From NCBI GenBank assembly GCA_030673085.1, contig DAOVFE010000013.1, positions 1-15,219 of the forward strand: 15,219 bases of DNA. Direction: 5' to 3'. The position numbers and the translations under genes are program-made. The notes beneath the pieces are model-generated. The model searched no databases. It was given only the letters and a program-made list of their open reading frames with translations, and was not told the DNA's origin. Of the stretch, positions 1 to 6,551 are shown one piece after another. Within the stretch, counting starts at the first letter, position 1. Every line of letters starts with the position of its first letter. The DNA comes from Anaerolineales bacterium. Lineage in GTDB: Bacteria > Chloroflexota > Anaerolineae > Anaerolineales > E44-bin32.

Positions 1-103
1 CTTTGCGTTGGAGGTTACGAAGCATACGTTGCTTGAGAAGAGCTTCCTGTTTCTCTATGGATGAATTGCCTTGGCAATGGTTGGCTTGCTGCGGGTTCTT
101 CAT
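1..103 (-). CDS. Possible 5' part of a gene running off the left edge
   Basis: An open minus-strand frame starts at the ATG at 103 and stays open to the window edge, giving about 34 residues that begin MKNPQQANHCQG and end in a lysine/leucine/glutamine-rich stretch (IEKQEALLKQRMLRNLQRK) that could form a helix. The frame is also open for 29 codons upstream, to a TAA near 190, with no other ATG, GTG or TTG in it. An AGGG sits only three bases before the ATG, too close for a good ribosome site. I do not recognise the protein. It may be a chance ORF. Confidence 0.25.
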   Translation of the reverse strand, partial: MKNPQQANHCQGNSSIEKQEALLKQRMLRNLQRK

Positions 104-209
104 ATTCCCTGCGAGTTGAACGCAGCAAAGCCCGACTGAATGGAGAGATGGAGGTTGGGGGTGCGAGTCACCAAGAGTACATTTTTTGCTTTAATGAACT
201 TTATGGGTT

Positions 210-1334
210 CTAAAGATCAAGTTCAGTGCGAGTTTGGTCTTTGCCGGTTGATTTTGCGAGGGATTGGGCTTGGTCTGCACGGGAGAGTATGTCGTCAATC
301 GAAGTGTCATTATTACGAAGGATGCCTATTCCGCTGCAAAATGTCAATCCTGGCAGTACCGGATTTAGCTGATTGCCATAAGCTGTGATTGCCTTACGCA
401 GCTTATTAGCGACATGACCAGCGCCTTGGAGATTCGTTTCTGGCAGCAGAACAGCGAATTCGTCGCCTCCAACGCGGGCCAAGAGGTCGGTAGCGCGAAG
501 AACCGCCTTCATCGAGCGGGCAGAGCCTCGCAGAATCTCATCACCAAACATATGTCCATAGCGGTCGTTGATCTTTTTAAGTCCATCTAGATCAATGTAA
601 ATCAGAGTCAAGGGGCGTTGATAACGGCGAGCGCGGGCATATTCACGATCAAGAAGCTCGATCAAATAGCGGCGATTCGCCAGCTGAGTTAATGGATCCG
701 TATGCGCCAGACTCGTAAGCTGCTCGGTTCGCATATGCAACATTTCCAGGGATGCCTGGATATTGTGTGAAAGGCGATCGATTAACGAGGCCATACCGAA
801 GAGAAGGAGGAAATTGGTAAGGAGGAAAATCGCCCCCGAAAGCGGGTCGAAAATAATGCTGGCATCGCCAATGTTAGCATTTGTTATAAGCCAGGCCAGG
901 ATCAAGATCAGCATCATGATTGCGGCCGCAATATAAGCTATGCCGCCGCCGATAATTGTGCCAAGGGCGACGATGACAAGGATGAAAATTGGGCTGACGA
1001 AATAAATGTATGTAGGATAGATAGCCAATAGACTAACGGTTAATAAGAAATAGGCGATGGAGATAAGATAGCCGGCGTTAATTATGCGGTCATGTTGAAT
1101 CAACCATCGAGTATAGTTCCCCAAAAGCGCTATGAAGCCAATGGCGATAAGGTTGTATGCTATACCTCTCGGAAGTGCCTTTGATGAAAAAAAGGGGAAG
1201 GCAAAATAGGCCAGCAGCCATGTGGCCAGCGCCGCGAAGAGTAATTTGACAAGCAATGTAGCAAGCCGATTTCGATAAAGCCGTTGTTCGGGTCCAATTC
1301 GGGGTCGGAATGTAAATTGCAGGTGTCTTTTCAT
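210..1334 (-). CDS. Membrane-bound diguanylate cyclase (GGDEF domain)
   Basis: This 374-residue protein should make cyclic di-GMP from two GTP at the inner face of the membrane. Residues 28-184 hold about six hydrophobic segments (near 28-50, 58-74, 84-107, 110-131, 132-151, 165-184), followed by a helical linker (186-208) and a GGDEF domain starting at DPLTQLANRR (213-222). The first metal-binding Asp lies in IDLD (247-250), and the signature GGDEF is complete at 289-293. An RxxD inhibitory site (R280-D283) lies exactly five residues before it, so product feedback inhibition is likely. The membrane part matches no sensor domain that I can name; it may be a MASE-like sensor. The C-terminal helix reads ADQAQSLAKSTGKD where the family usually has a Tyr (AMYxAK). 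There is no clear Shine-Dalgarno sequence before the start. It stands alone, with no EAL or PilZ partner in view. Confidence 0.95.
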   Translation of the reverse strand: MKRHLQFTFRPRIGPEQRLYRNRLATLLVKLLFAALATWLLAYFAFPFFSSKALPRGIAYNLIAIGFIALLGNYTRWLIQHDRIINAGYLISIAYFLLTVSLLAIYPTYIYFVSPIFILVIVALGTIIGGGIAYIAAAIMMLILILAWLITNANIGDASIIFDPLSGAIFLLTNFLLLFGMASLIDRLSHNIQASLEMLHMRTEQLTSLAHTDPLTQLANRRYLIELLDREYARARRYQRPLTLIYIDLDGLKKINDRYGHMFGDEILRGSARSMKAVLRATDLLARVGGDEFAVLLPETNLQGAGHVANKLRKAITAYGNQLNPVLPGLTFCSGIGILRNNDTSIDDILSRADQAQSLAKSTGKDQTRTELDL

Positions 1335-1669
1335 GCCATTAAACTCGCGAGAGATATTTGATATTTCTTCGACAAATATAAAGACGGGCTTATATATATT
1401 TTAGCTTGATTTGCTAGAAATTGCATATTCCGATTAACGAGAGTGTTGAAAATGAGGAATCATGGTAAAAAGCCAGGAAACCCAACAGCTTGCTGTGGAG
1501 ATGAGCGGAAAGTGGGGGTTTGGGGGCTGCCGCCATATATTAGCTTATTCCTTGGAAGATGCCCAGCAACTTGCTGCGGGGTTCTTCACTGCCAGTCGAA
1601 AAGAATATAGCCGCGGTGTCAGAATAAATCTTGATACCTGTGCCCATTGAATAACCTGCGTCTGGAACG
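1335..1669. other. 335-base spacer upstream of the GGDEF gene
   Basis: The spacer lies between the 5' end of the diguanylate cyclase gene and the 3' end of the glycosylase gene. The part next to the cyclase (about 1360-1440) is A+T rich, with TATATATATTTT around 1391-1402, and probably carries the cyclase promoter; I cannot pick convincing -35/-10 boxes. No terminator hairpin with a T-tract is visible. The remainder is covered by the doubtful small ORF at 1462-1650. Confidence 0.5.
1462..1650 (+). CDS. Small hypothetical ORF, 62 residues, doubtful
   Basis: The only ORF in the spacer between two minus-strand genes reads on the plus strand from an ATG preceded by GAGG four bases away, a weak and rather close ribosome site. 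The product (MVKSQETQQLAVEMSGKWGF...) has no membrane segment, signal peptide, repeated motif or metal-binding pattern, and I recognise no family. Its frame is opposite to both neighbours. It could be a small protein gene or chance. Confidence 0.25.
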   Translation: MVKSQETQQLAVEMSGKWGFGGCRHILAYSLEDAQQLAAGFFTASRKEYSRGVRINLDTCAH

Positions 1670-2293
1670 TTACTCAGGAAGAGCCGTAATGAACTGTTGA
1701 TAGAAGTCTGAATGGACTCGAAAACCCCAGGGGATACTCTTCCATGGTTCGGGGACAGTGTAGAGCCCCACCCGAGGGCCAGTGATAATCATTTTCTCCG
1801 GAACCTGTGGGTATCGCTCAATAAAGATATTCGAATCAGGCATGCAGATATCATAGCCATCGAACTGGCTATCAATATTCAACGCCTGGCAGAGCTTGGC
1901 CGGGCCGTTGGTGAGCTCTAATCTGGGCCGATTCCTGCGGCGGGTCAGCATTACTTCGATACCTTCATACGGCAATAGCGCTCGGATCAGGGTGGCGGCA
2001 GGGACACTCTCCTGTTCAGTCACAATGTTCAGCATCCAATGCATGCCGTAGGTGAAATAGACATACAAATGACCAGGAGGCCCCCACATCGATGAGTTTC
2101 GTTTCGTCCGGCCGGCGCGGGCATGGCAACCGAGGTCCTCTGTTCCAATATAGGCTTCGGTTTCAATGATGAATCCAGCAAGGCGCGGCTGGCCCTTCTC
2201 GATGCGTACCAGGCACTGGCCTAGCAATTTTCGAGTGATAGTCAGCGTATCTTGAACGAAAAAGCCTCGTTCCAGTCGGGTTAAAGCGGACAT
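1670..2293 (-). CDS. mpg: 3-methyladenine DNA glycosylase, AAG/MPG family
   Basis: This 207-residue base-excision repair enzyme should flip out and remove alkylated or deaminated purines (3-methyladenine, hypoxanthine, ethenoadenine in characterised relatives), leaving an abasic site. The family signature ETEAY is at 44-48: by comparison with human AAG, E46 is the catalytic Glu and Y48 the Tyr that stacks on the flipped base. YVYFTYGMHWMLNI (77-90) matches the conserved YVYxxYGMxxxxNI block, followed by LIRAL (102-106), LTNGPAKL (127-134) and TGPRVG (171-176). The frame is open upstream to 2449, but that extra 52-residue stretch runs through a dispersed repeat and is not family-like. The ATG at 2293 gives the normal length and lies seven bases after a -10 box, so the message is probably leaderless. 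It looks monocistronic. Confidence 0.95.
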   Translation of the reverse strand: MSALTRLERGFFVQDTLTITRKLLGQCLVRIEKGQPRLAGFIIETEAYIGTEDLGCHARAGRTKRNSSMWGPPGHLYVYFTYGMHWMLNIVTEQESVPAATLIRALLPYEGIEVMLTRRRNRPRLELTNGPAKLCQALNIDSQFDGYDICMPDSNIFIERYPQVPEKMIITGPRVGLYTVPEPWKSIPWGFRVHSDFYQQFITALPE

Positions 2294-2300
2294 AATCAGG

Positions 2301-2328
2301 ATTCTAGTCGAGCTCGGACAGAGATCAA
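2301..2328 (-). promoter_or_regulatory. Promoter of the glycosylase gene
   Basis: On the minus strand, TTGATC (2328-2323) is followed after 16 bases by TAGAAT (2306-2301), and the ATG comes seven bases later. This puts the expected transcription start within a base of the start codon. No Shine-Dalgarno sequence precedes the ATG. Confidence 0.5.
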
Positions 2329-2370
2329 CCTCTTTGGGAGGGTGTTTTGAATATGAGAGATTAATTATTA

Positions 2371-2437
2371 ATGAGTCCGCTGAAAAAAGCAGCCAACTGT
2401 AGGGAAAATGCCTTTCTCGCGTTTGGGGTTTTTTCAG
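2371..2437 (-). repeat. Palindromic intergenic repeat, copy 1
   Basis: The element is bounded by a perfect 9-base inverted repeat, CTGAAAAAA (2380-2388) and TTTTTTCAG (2429-2437). Copy 2 (15091-15156) matches it at about 50 of 67 aligned positions, with only small gaps. A small inner dyad (GAAA...TTTC) is kept in both. Read on the minus strand it ends with GGCTGCTTTTTTCAG, also seen in copies 2 and 3. It starts 50 bases after the stop codon of the minus-strand epimerase gene and could serve as its terminator. Confidence 0.7.
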
Positions 2438-2486
2438 TGCAATCAACAATATGATGTTATGTATGAAAGCAGAATTTGCTTGCGTC

Positions 2487-3431
2487 TTATTCTAGCTCAG
2501 CCTTGGGATGTTGAAAGCGTGTATCTTTTGCCGCCATTAATGCCAGACCAGCTTCCAGGCTGACGCGGGGCTTGTATCCGAGCTTCTGGTGCGCCAGGGA
2601 AATATCGGCGCACATTCGTGAAGGGCCCGGATCCTGATCTTCAATGTAGATCCATTCAGCTTCTACTCCTAGGGTTTCGATCACTGATTGGGCTAGCTCG
2701 CGAATACTGGTTTCAACACCGCTGCCAATATTGATTACTTGCCGGTCGACTGTGGGCGCAGTAGCAGCGGCGACCAAGGCATCGACTACATCATCGAGGT
2801 AGACGAAGTCGCGAGTTTGGTTGCCCTTGCCGTGAAGCACGAGAGAGCCTCCTCGAGCTGCTTGACGAAGGAAGTGGGGAATGACCGGGGGGTGAGAAGG
2901 CGGCAGCGGCTGACTAGGCCCGTAGGCATTAAATACTCGCAAGGCAACGGTTTCAATGCCCCAAAGTGCTCCAATTGTGCGTACATAATGCTCTGCAGAT
3001 AATTTAGAGACGGCGTAAGGAGATCGGGGATCGGCAGGAGTTGCTTCGGAAAGCGGTTGCTCCTTCTGAGTGCCATATACGGCACCAGACGAAGTCAGGA
3101 CCACCCGCTTGACGCCTACATCCCGCATGGCCTCCATCAGGCTCACAGTGCCGCCGACGTTGACGGCGTTATATTCGCGTGGGTATAGAATCGATTCAGG
3201 GACAGATACTCTGGCAGCCAGGTGATATACACAATCGATATCTTGTAGCAGCGTCCATAATTTGGGCCGATCAGCAACATCGCCTCGAGTGAAGTGCACA
3301 TCCGGGCGAAGACGCGCGGGATCCCCGGCCGATAAGTCATCTAGCCCGCGAACAAGATGACCTTCTCGAGCTAAACGATTTGATAACGCCGAACCAAGGA
3401 AACCAGCCGCACCGGTGATAAGAAAGTTCAT
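2487..3431 (-). CDS. NAD-dependent sugar-nucleotide epimerase/dehydratase (extended SDR, GalE-like)
   Basis: This 314-residue cytoplasmic enzyme is a complete extended short-chain dehydrogenase. The NAD-binding GxxGxxG is at 7-13 (GAAGFLG), with acidic residues ending strand 2 at D31-D32. The catalytic Ser lies in TSSGAVYG (113-120), and Tyr139 and Lys143 form YxxxK in SPYAVSK. Substrate-domain hallmarks follow: RVFNAYGP (165-172) and RDFVYLDDVVDA (207-218). This set is typical of UDP-glucose/UDP-GlcNAc 4-epimerases and related nucleotide-sugar enzymes; the exact substrate cannot be told from sequence. No sugar-nucleotide or glycosyltransferase gene is next to it to narrow this down. No ribosome-binding site precedes the ATG. 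A weak -10-like TAGATA ends seven bases before it, so a leaderless start is possible but poorly supported. The downstream repeat at 2371-2437 may end the transcript. Confidence 0.93.
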   Translation of the reverse strand: MNFLITGAAGFLGSALSNRLAREGHLVRGLDDLSAGDPARLRPDVHFTRGDVADRPKLWTLLQDIDCVYHLAARVSVPESILYPREYNAVNVGGTVSLMEAMRDVGVKRVVLTSSGAVYGTQKEQPLSEATPADPRSPYAVSKLSAEHYVRTIGALWGIETVALRVFNAYGPSQPLPPSHPPVIPHFLRQAARGGSLVLHGKGNQTRDFVYLDDVVDALVAAATAPTVDRQVINIGSGVETSIRELAQSVIETLGVEAEWIYIEDQDPGPSRMCADISLAHQKLGYKPRVSLEAGLALMAAKDTRFQHPKAELE

Positions 3432-3494
3432 TAGTGTTTATCTAAAAACGGCCGCAATGATTCCGGCCGGATGAAGTTTCGTGATTATAGCACA

Positions 3495-3518
3495 GGCGCG
3501 TGAACATGCGCGTTTTTT
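3495..3518 (+). terminator. Terminator-like hairpin with T-tract in a divergent spacer
   Basis: GCGCGT (3496-3501) and ATGCGC (3506-3511) pair around a GAAC loop with one G-T wobble. A run of six T follows at 3513-3518. On the plus strand this is a good intrinsic terminator, but it sits just before the plus-strand gene at 3542 and no plus-strand gene lies ahead of it. It may stop stray antisense transcription from the epimerase region. Confidence 0.5.
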
Positions 3519-3526
3519 AGTGGCTA

Positions 3527-3535
3527 TGGTAAGAT
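3527..3535 (+). promoter_or_regulatory. Extended -10 promoter of the HExxH protein gene
   Basis: TGG-TAAGAT (3527-3535) is an extended -10 box with no convincing -35. The ATG at 3542 follows after six bases, so the predicted transcription start is the A of the start codon and the transcript would be leaderless. Confidence 0.45.
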
Positions 3536-3541
3536 GCGAGT

Positions 3542-4828
3542 ATGTCATTGAAACAACTGGTTAGAACTTCCGGCCGATGGCTTAGGCGTCTGATTTGGAT
3601 GCTTATATTTTTAATACTGATTACGCGCAGCAGCATAGCATTACGGGATCCAGTTGAACAAGTTCGTCGTTATACTCGGCAGATTGAATTCAATTTTGTG
3701 GCCTGGACGGCTGATGCGCTGGGAGTGAAAGTAGGACAATTCAGTCTTGGGGTTAGTCACTATCTAAAAGCCACGGACCGGGATAATTTGGTCCGAGAGT
3801 TCTTTAATTTGGTGGGCGAGATTCACCAAGTTGAAGGTGAAGTTGAAGTTATTTATGGCGATGCGAGTATAGCCGATCCGGATGAGCAAGCTATACCCTA
3901 CCTTTCTGCGCTCATGCGGTTGCGGGCTCGGCGGTCCGAAATTCAGCCCATGGTCGAAGAGATCATGCAAGAACAAGTCTCGACTGTTTTGACCGATCTA
4001 GGATTGGGATTAGGTGGCGTCCCCATCCCGGCAGTTGAATTTCATTTTACAGAAACCCCGTATGCACTGATCGTATCGCCGCGAGCGATTATTCGCCAGG
4101 ATGCTAATATCGATCTGGAAACGGATTTGACTCTCGAGGAACGGATCGAGCTTGAGCGTCGAATTGAACAGGGTTTAGATGTCTCGGCCCTGGTTGTTCC
4201 TATCGGCGGGATCGGCATTTATCCGACCATGGTGATGCAAAGTACAGCTTTCGTGTGGGTCATGGAAACTATTGTGCATGAATGGACACATAACTATCTT
4301 ACACTGCGTCCGCTGGGAATTAATTATGACACCAGCCCAGAATTGCGGACGATGAATGAGACCGTTGCCACGATCATTGGCAAGGAGATCGGCAAGATGG
4401 TATTGCAACGCTATTATCCGGAGTTTGCTCCGCATCCAGCCCCAGAGGTTCCAGCGGAGCCTGAGCCAGAGGGACCACCGGCTTTCGATTTCCGAGCAGA
4501 GATGCGACAGACCAGAGTTACAGTCGACGCATTACTAGCGGAGGGGAAAATCCATCAGGCCGAGGCCTATATGGAGGAGCGGCGTCAATTATTTTGGGAT
4601 AATGGCTATCACATAAGGCGCTTGAATCAGGCTTATTTCGCCTTTCATGGAGCCTACGCGGATCAACCCGGAGGAGCTTCTGGCGATGACCCGGTAGGCG
4701 CGGCAGTGCGAGCCTTGAGGGACCAAATTGACGATCCGATCAGTTTTCTTCGTACAATGTCATGGATGAACGATATTGGTGACTTGCAGCGAAAACTGAT
4801 TGAGATCTCATCTGACCCGGCAGAATGA
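3542..4828 (+). CDS. Membrane-anchored putative zinc metallopeptidase (HEWTH motif)
   Basis: The 428-residue product has a basic N-terminus (MSLKQLVRTSGRWLRR) and one hydrophobic segment at about 16-34, so it is probably a type II membrane protein with its bulk outside; cleavage as a signal peptide is also possible. HEWTH (246-250) is a HExxH zinc motif in a hydrophobic helix, and MNETVATIIGKEIG (271-284) supplies E273, a likely third zinc ligand of the gluzincin type (two His plus a downstream Glu). A Pro/Glu-rich linker (297-314) separates this core from a charged helical C-terminal part (317-428) with LNQAYFAFHGAYA. The NExxA block recalls predicted aminopeptidases of the COG4324 kind, but that is from memory of the pattern, not an alignment. 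Substrate is unknown. It stands alone between divergent and convergent neighbours. Confidence 0.85.
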   Translation: MSLKQLVRTSGRWLRRLIWMLIFLILITRSSIALRDPVEQVRRYTRQIEFNFVAWTADALGVKVGQFSLGVSHYLKATDRDNLVREFFNLVGEIHQVEGEVEVIYGDASIADPDEQAIPYLSALMRLRARRSEIQPMVEEIMQEQVSTVLTDLGLGLGGVPIPAVEFHFTETPYALIVSPRAIIRQDANIDLETDLTLEERIELERRIEQGLDVSALVVPIGGIGIYPTMVMQSTAFVWVMETIVHEWTHNYLTLRPLGINYDTSPELRTMNETVATIIGKEIGKMVLQRYYPEFAPHPAPEVPAEPEPEGPPAFDFRAEMRQTRVTVDALLAEGKIHQAEAYMEERRQLFWDNGYHIRRLNQAYFAFHGAYADQPGGASGDDPVGAAVRALRDQIDDPISFLRTMSWMNDIGDLQRKLIEISSDPAE

Positions 4829-4882
4829 CATGAAGTTATCATGCAGAGGTGGCTTCATGCCCCATTTGCCCGTATATTGGGG
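4829..4882. terminator. Two hairpins between convergent genes
   Basis: Right after the stop codon of the HExxH gene, CATGAAG (4829-4835) pairs with CTTCATG (4853-4859), followed by a weaker CCCCA (4860-4864)/TGGGG (4878-4882) pair. Neither has a T-tract, so if they end transcription they are not classic intrinsic terminators. Their place between convergent stops (4828 and 4920) fits a 3'-end role. Confidence 0.3.
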
Positions 4883-4919
4883 TGGAACCCTCTAGCATTC
4901 CTCAAAGTTTGCGGGGAGC

Positions 4920-6245
4920 CTAGGGATTGATGGAGCAGATGTCTTCGGCGCTGTAGAATTGATTAGCGTAGCCAAAATAGAGCGGTTCGAGGATTTCGGC
5001 CGAATGAGCAGCTATATATTCCTTGGCGACGCTGCAAGCGTTCACCAAGTCTCTGTTGGCCTGATAATTATCCCAAAATACGCTCGCCATTTCGGCATAC
5101 GCGGCGCAGGGAGCAATAGATGGGCAAAGAGCTTGCAGGTCATTATAAGCCGTTTCGGCTGAAGCCATATCTTCTATCTGAAGATAAACCAGCATTTTTT
5201 GGAAGAATGAATAAGCAGCCAGACTGGATCGCTCTGTTTCCGGATCGAGCCAATCATTCAGGTTATTATCCTCGATAACTCGATCATATAGCGCTAGCGC
5301 CTGGATGAACTCTCCAAATCGGGAGGCATGGTCTGCATCGCAGAGAACATGAATGCGGTAGTTCGATGCCAGTTGTTTTTCGCCCGAAACAAGAAATGAT
5401 TGACTCTCGGCATTCCATCTCCAAAAGCGAGTAAAAGGGCGGAAAGGTCCTGCCCCAACAGAGCCAAAGCCGGTAGCAGTAATGGCGATCTGAGATGTTC
5501 CATCTGATTCAGGGCCGATAACTTCGACAGTTGGATATGGTAGATCGTCTGTTTTGCCCTGAAGACAATTCTCTAGCATCGTATTTTGCCATCGAAGCAG
5601 CTCGACCTGTTCACAGCAAGTATGTGCTCCACAGTGTGTTTGGCTAAAGAGCAATTCGGGGATTCCATCGCCGGTGAGATCTTGAGCGGTATATATGCGC
5701 GGATTATAAAGATCGGTCAGGATTGGAGCGGCATAGCTCAATTCGTAGCGATGATCATTGCAAATAAAGAAAAAAAGCGCTCCTGGGGGCATCAGCCCAG
5801 GACTGTCTGGTTCTACGATGACAACTGCAAGATCGTCCAGGTCATCGCCGGTAAAATCATCTATTATCAGGCCTGGTCCCTGTGCTGGCAGCGCGGCGTT
5901 TTGAGTAAGAGTCGACCGCAGTTTGGGGATCGAACCGCCGGCATTAAGGTAAACCAACAAATCGGGACCTGCCGTCCCGGGTGAATGGAGATCAGGCATG
6001 GCGGGTGATCCGGGCGAAATGATGCATGCTCCCGTCGGGCCTGGCGTTTCGATCGTTTTGCTTGTCGGAGTTGATTCGTCTCCTGGTTTCTCCTCCGTTG
6101 GTGGCGGCGGGGAGGCTAAAAAGAATCGAGGACTGCATGCGAGCATCGCGGCAATTATGATCAGAAAGGCAATTACAAGATGATGTTTCTTCATGGCTGA
6201 TTGGCTTTGTGGAATATGAGTCAGATTATTAGGAGTGTAAGCCAT
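4920..6245 (-). CDS. Surface lipoprotein with FG-GAP-like and TPR-like regions, function unknown
   Basis: The product is 441 residues from the ATG at 6245. A hydrophobic signal (KKHHLVIAFLIIIAAMLACS) ends in the likely lipidated Cys37, so it should be an exported lipoprotein. A Pro/Thr/Ser linker (about 45-75) follows. DDFTGDDLDD (129-138) and DLTGDG (189-194) look like calcium-loop FG-GAP/VCBS repeats. The last 120 residues are helical and TPR-like (QALALYDRVI, AETAYNDLQALC), with several Cys that may form disulfides. The start was chosen because AAGGAAGG lies five bases upstream, the only strong Shine-Dalgarno in the window. The ATG at 6194 would give a more standard 19-residue signal but has no ribosome site, and the frame is open to 6323. 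No function can be assigned; a partner-binding or sensing role is possible. Confidence 0.8.
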   Translation of the reverse strand: MAYTPNNLTHIPQSQSAMKKHHLVIAFLIIIAAMLACSPRFFLASPPPPTEEKPGDESTPTSKTIETPGPTGACIISPGSPAMPDLHSPGTAGPDLLVYLNAGGSIPKLRSTLTQNAALPAQGPGLIIDDFTGDDLDDLAVVIVEPDSPGLMPPGALFFFICNDHRYELSYAAPILTDLYNPRIYTAQDLTGDGIPELLFSQTHCGAHTCCEQVELLRWQNTMLENCLQGKTDDLPYPTVEVIGPESDGTSQIAITATGFGSVGAGPFRPFTRFWRWNAESQSFLVSGEKQLASNYRIHVLCDADHASRFGEFIQALALYDRVIEDNNLNDWLDPETERSSLAAYSFFQKMLVYLQIEDMASAETAYNDLQALCPSIAPCAAYAEMASVFWDNYQANRDLVNACSVAKEYIAAHSAEILEPLYFGYANQFYSAEDICSINP

Positions 6246-6262
6246 AAAGACCTTCCTTACAA

Positions 6263-6289
6263 TGATGCGCGCTTTGATGCGCGCTTTGA
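6263..6289. repeat. 12-base tandem duplication in the lipoprotein leader
   Basis: TGATGCGCGCTT is present twice in a row (6263-6274, 6275-6286), followed by TGA of a third unit. Each unit contains the palindromic core GCGC. It lies about 18 bases upstream of the lipoprotein start codon, just beyond its Shine-Dalgarno, and is either a slippage duplication or a paired regulator site. Confidence 0.6.
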
Positions 6290-6371
6290 ATGGAGTCCTG
6301 CAAATGGGATATGTATAGTTCAAAAGCTATTGCAGAGTGATCGATACAAGGATCTGCGAGCTGGAGTTGCA

Positions 6372-6399
6372 ATTTATAATTTAGGTAGGCCTTATAAAT
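6372..6399. promoter_or_regulatory. 8-base inverted repeat, possible operator
   Basis: ATTTATAA (6372-6379) and TTATAAAT (6392-6399) form a perfect inverted repeat whose half-site centres are 20 bases apart, close to two helical turns. It includes a TATAAT at 6375-6380 and could overlap a promoter for either divergent gene. No binding family can be named. Confidence 0.35.
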
Positions 6400-6424
6400 G
6401 AGGTTAAGGATCTCCAAGCTGAAC

Positions 6425-6458
6425 GGCTTAGGGAATCGCCGGCAGGAGCCGATAAGCC
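6425..6458. other. Nested stem-loop in the divergent spacer
   Basis: GGCTTA (6425-6430) pairs with TAAGCC (6453-6458). Inside it, CGGC (6440-6443) pairs with GCCG (6448-6451) around an AGGA loop, leaving an uneven internal bulge. No T-tract follows. It could be part of a leader RNA or a DNA site. Confidence 0.3.
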
Positions 6459-6538
6459 ATAGTGGCCATGTCGAGCGTTTTGAAAGAGATAAATGGCCAA
6501 TTTTAGCGGCAAGTTAGTCGAGAATCCGTAGAATGCCG

Positions 6539-6544
6539 TATACT
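6539..6544 (+). promoter_or_regulatory. -10 box of the methyltransferase-like gene
   Basis: TATACT (6539-6544) ends seven bases before the ATG at 6552, again predicting a leaderless message. No good -35 is seen at 16-18 bases; TTAGTC at 6514-6519 is a poor match with 19-base spacing. No true Shine-Dalgarno precedes the ATG. Confidence 0.4.
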
Positions 6545-6551
6545 GAAAGAG

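Larger units (their letters stand above)
6246..6551. other. 306-base divergent spacer with symmetric motifs
   Basis: No gene is evident here. It separates the lipoprotein gene (-) from the methyltransferase-like gene (+). It contains a 12-base tandem duplication, an 8-base inverted repeat, a nested stem-loop and the plus-strand promoter, described separately. In addition, palindromic TGGCCA occurs at 6463-6468 and 6494-6499, 31 bases apart. An exact 10-base direct repeat TGAAAGAGAT occurs at 6481-6490 and 6544-6553, 63 bases apart, the second copy overlapping the start codon. Confidence 0.5.

Noticed and set aside
2294..2449. Longer start for the DNA glycosylase, adding 52 residues
   Set aside because: The extra part is translated from the promoter and repeat copy 1, is not family-like, and the ATG at 2293 gives the normal length with a promoter placed right before it.
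2786..3085. Second minus-strand ORF of 99 residues within the epimerase gene
   Set aside because: It is in another frame of a gene whose motifs are complete, and its sequence has no domain character.
6246..6323. Lipoprotein start at 6323
   Set aside because: The added residues are basic and odd, run through the tandem duplication, and the good Shine-Dalgarno points to 6245.
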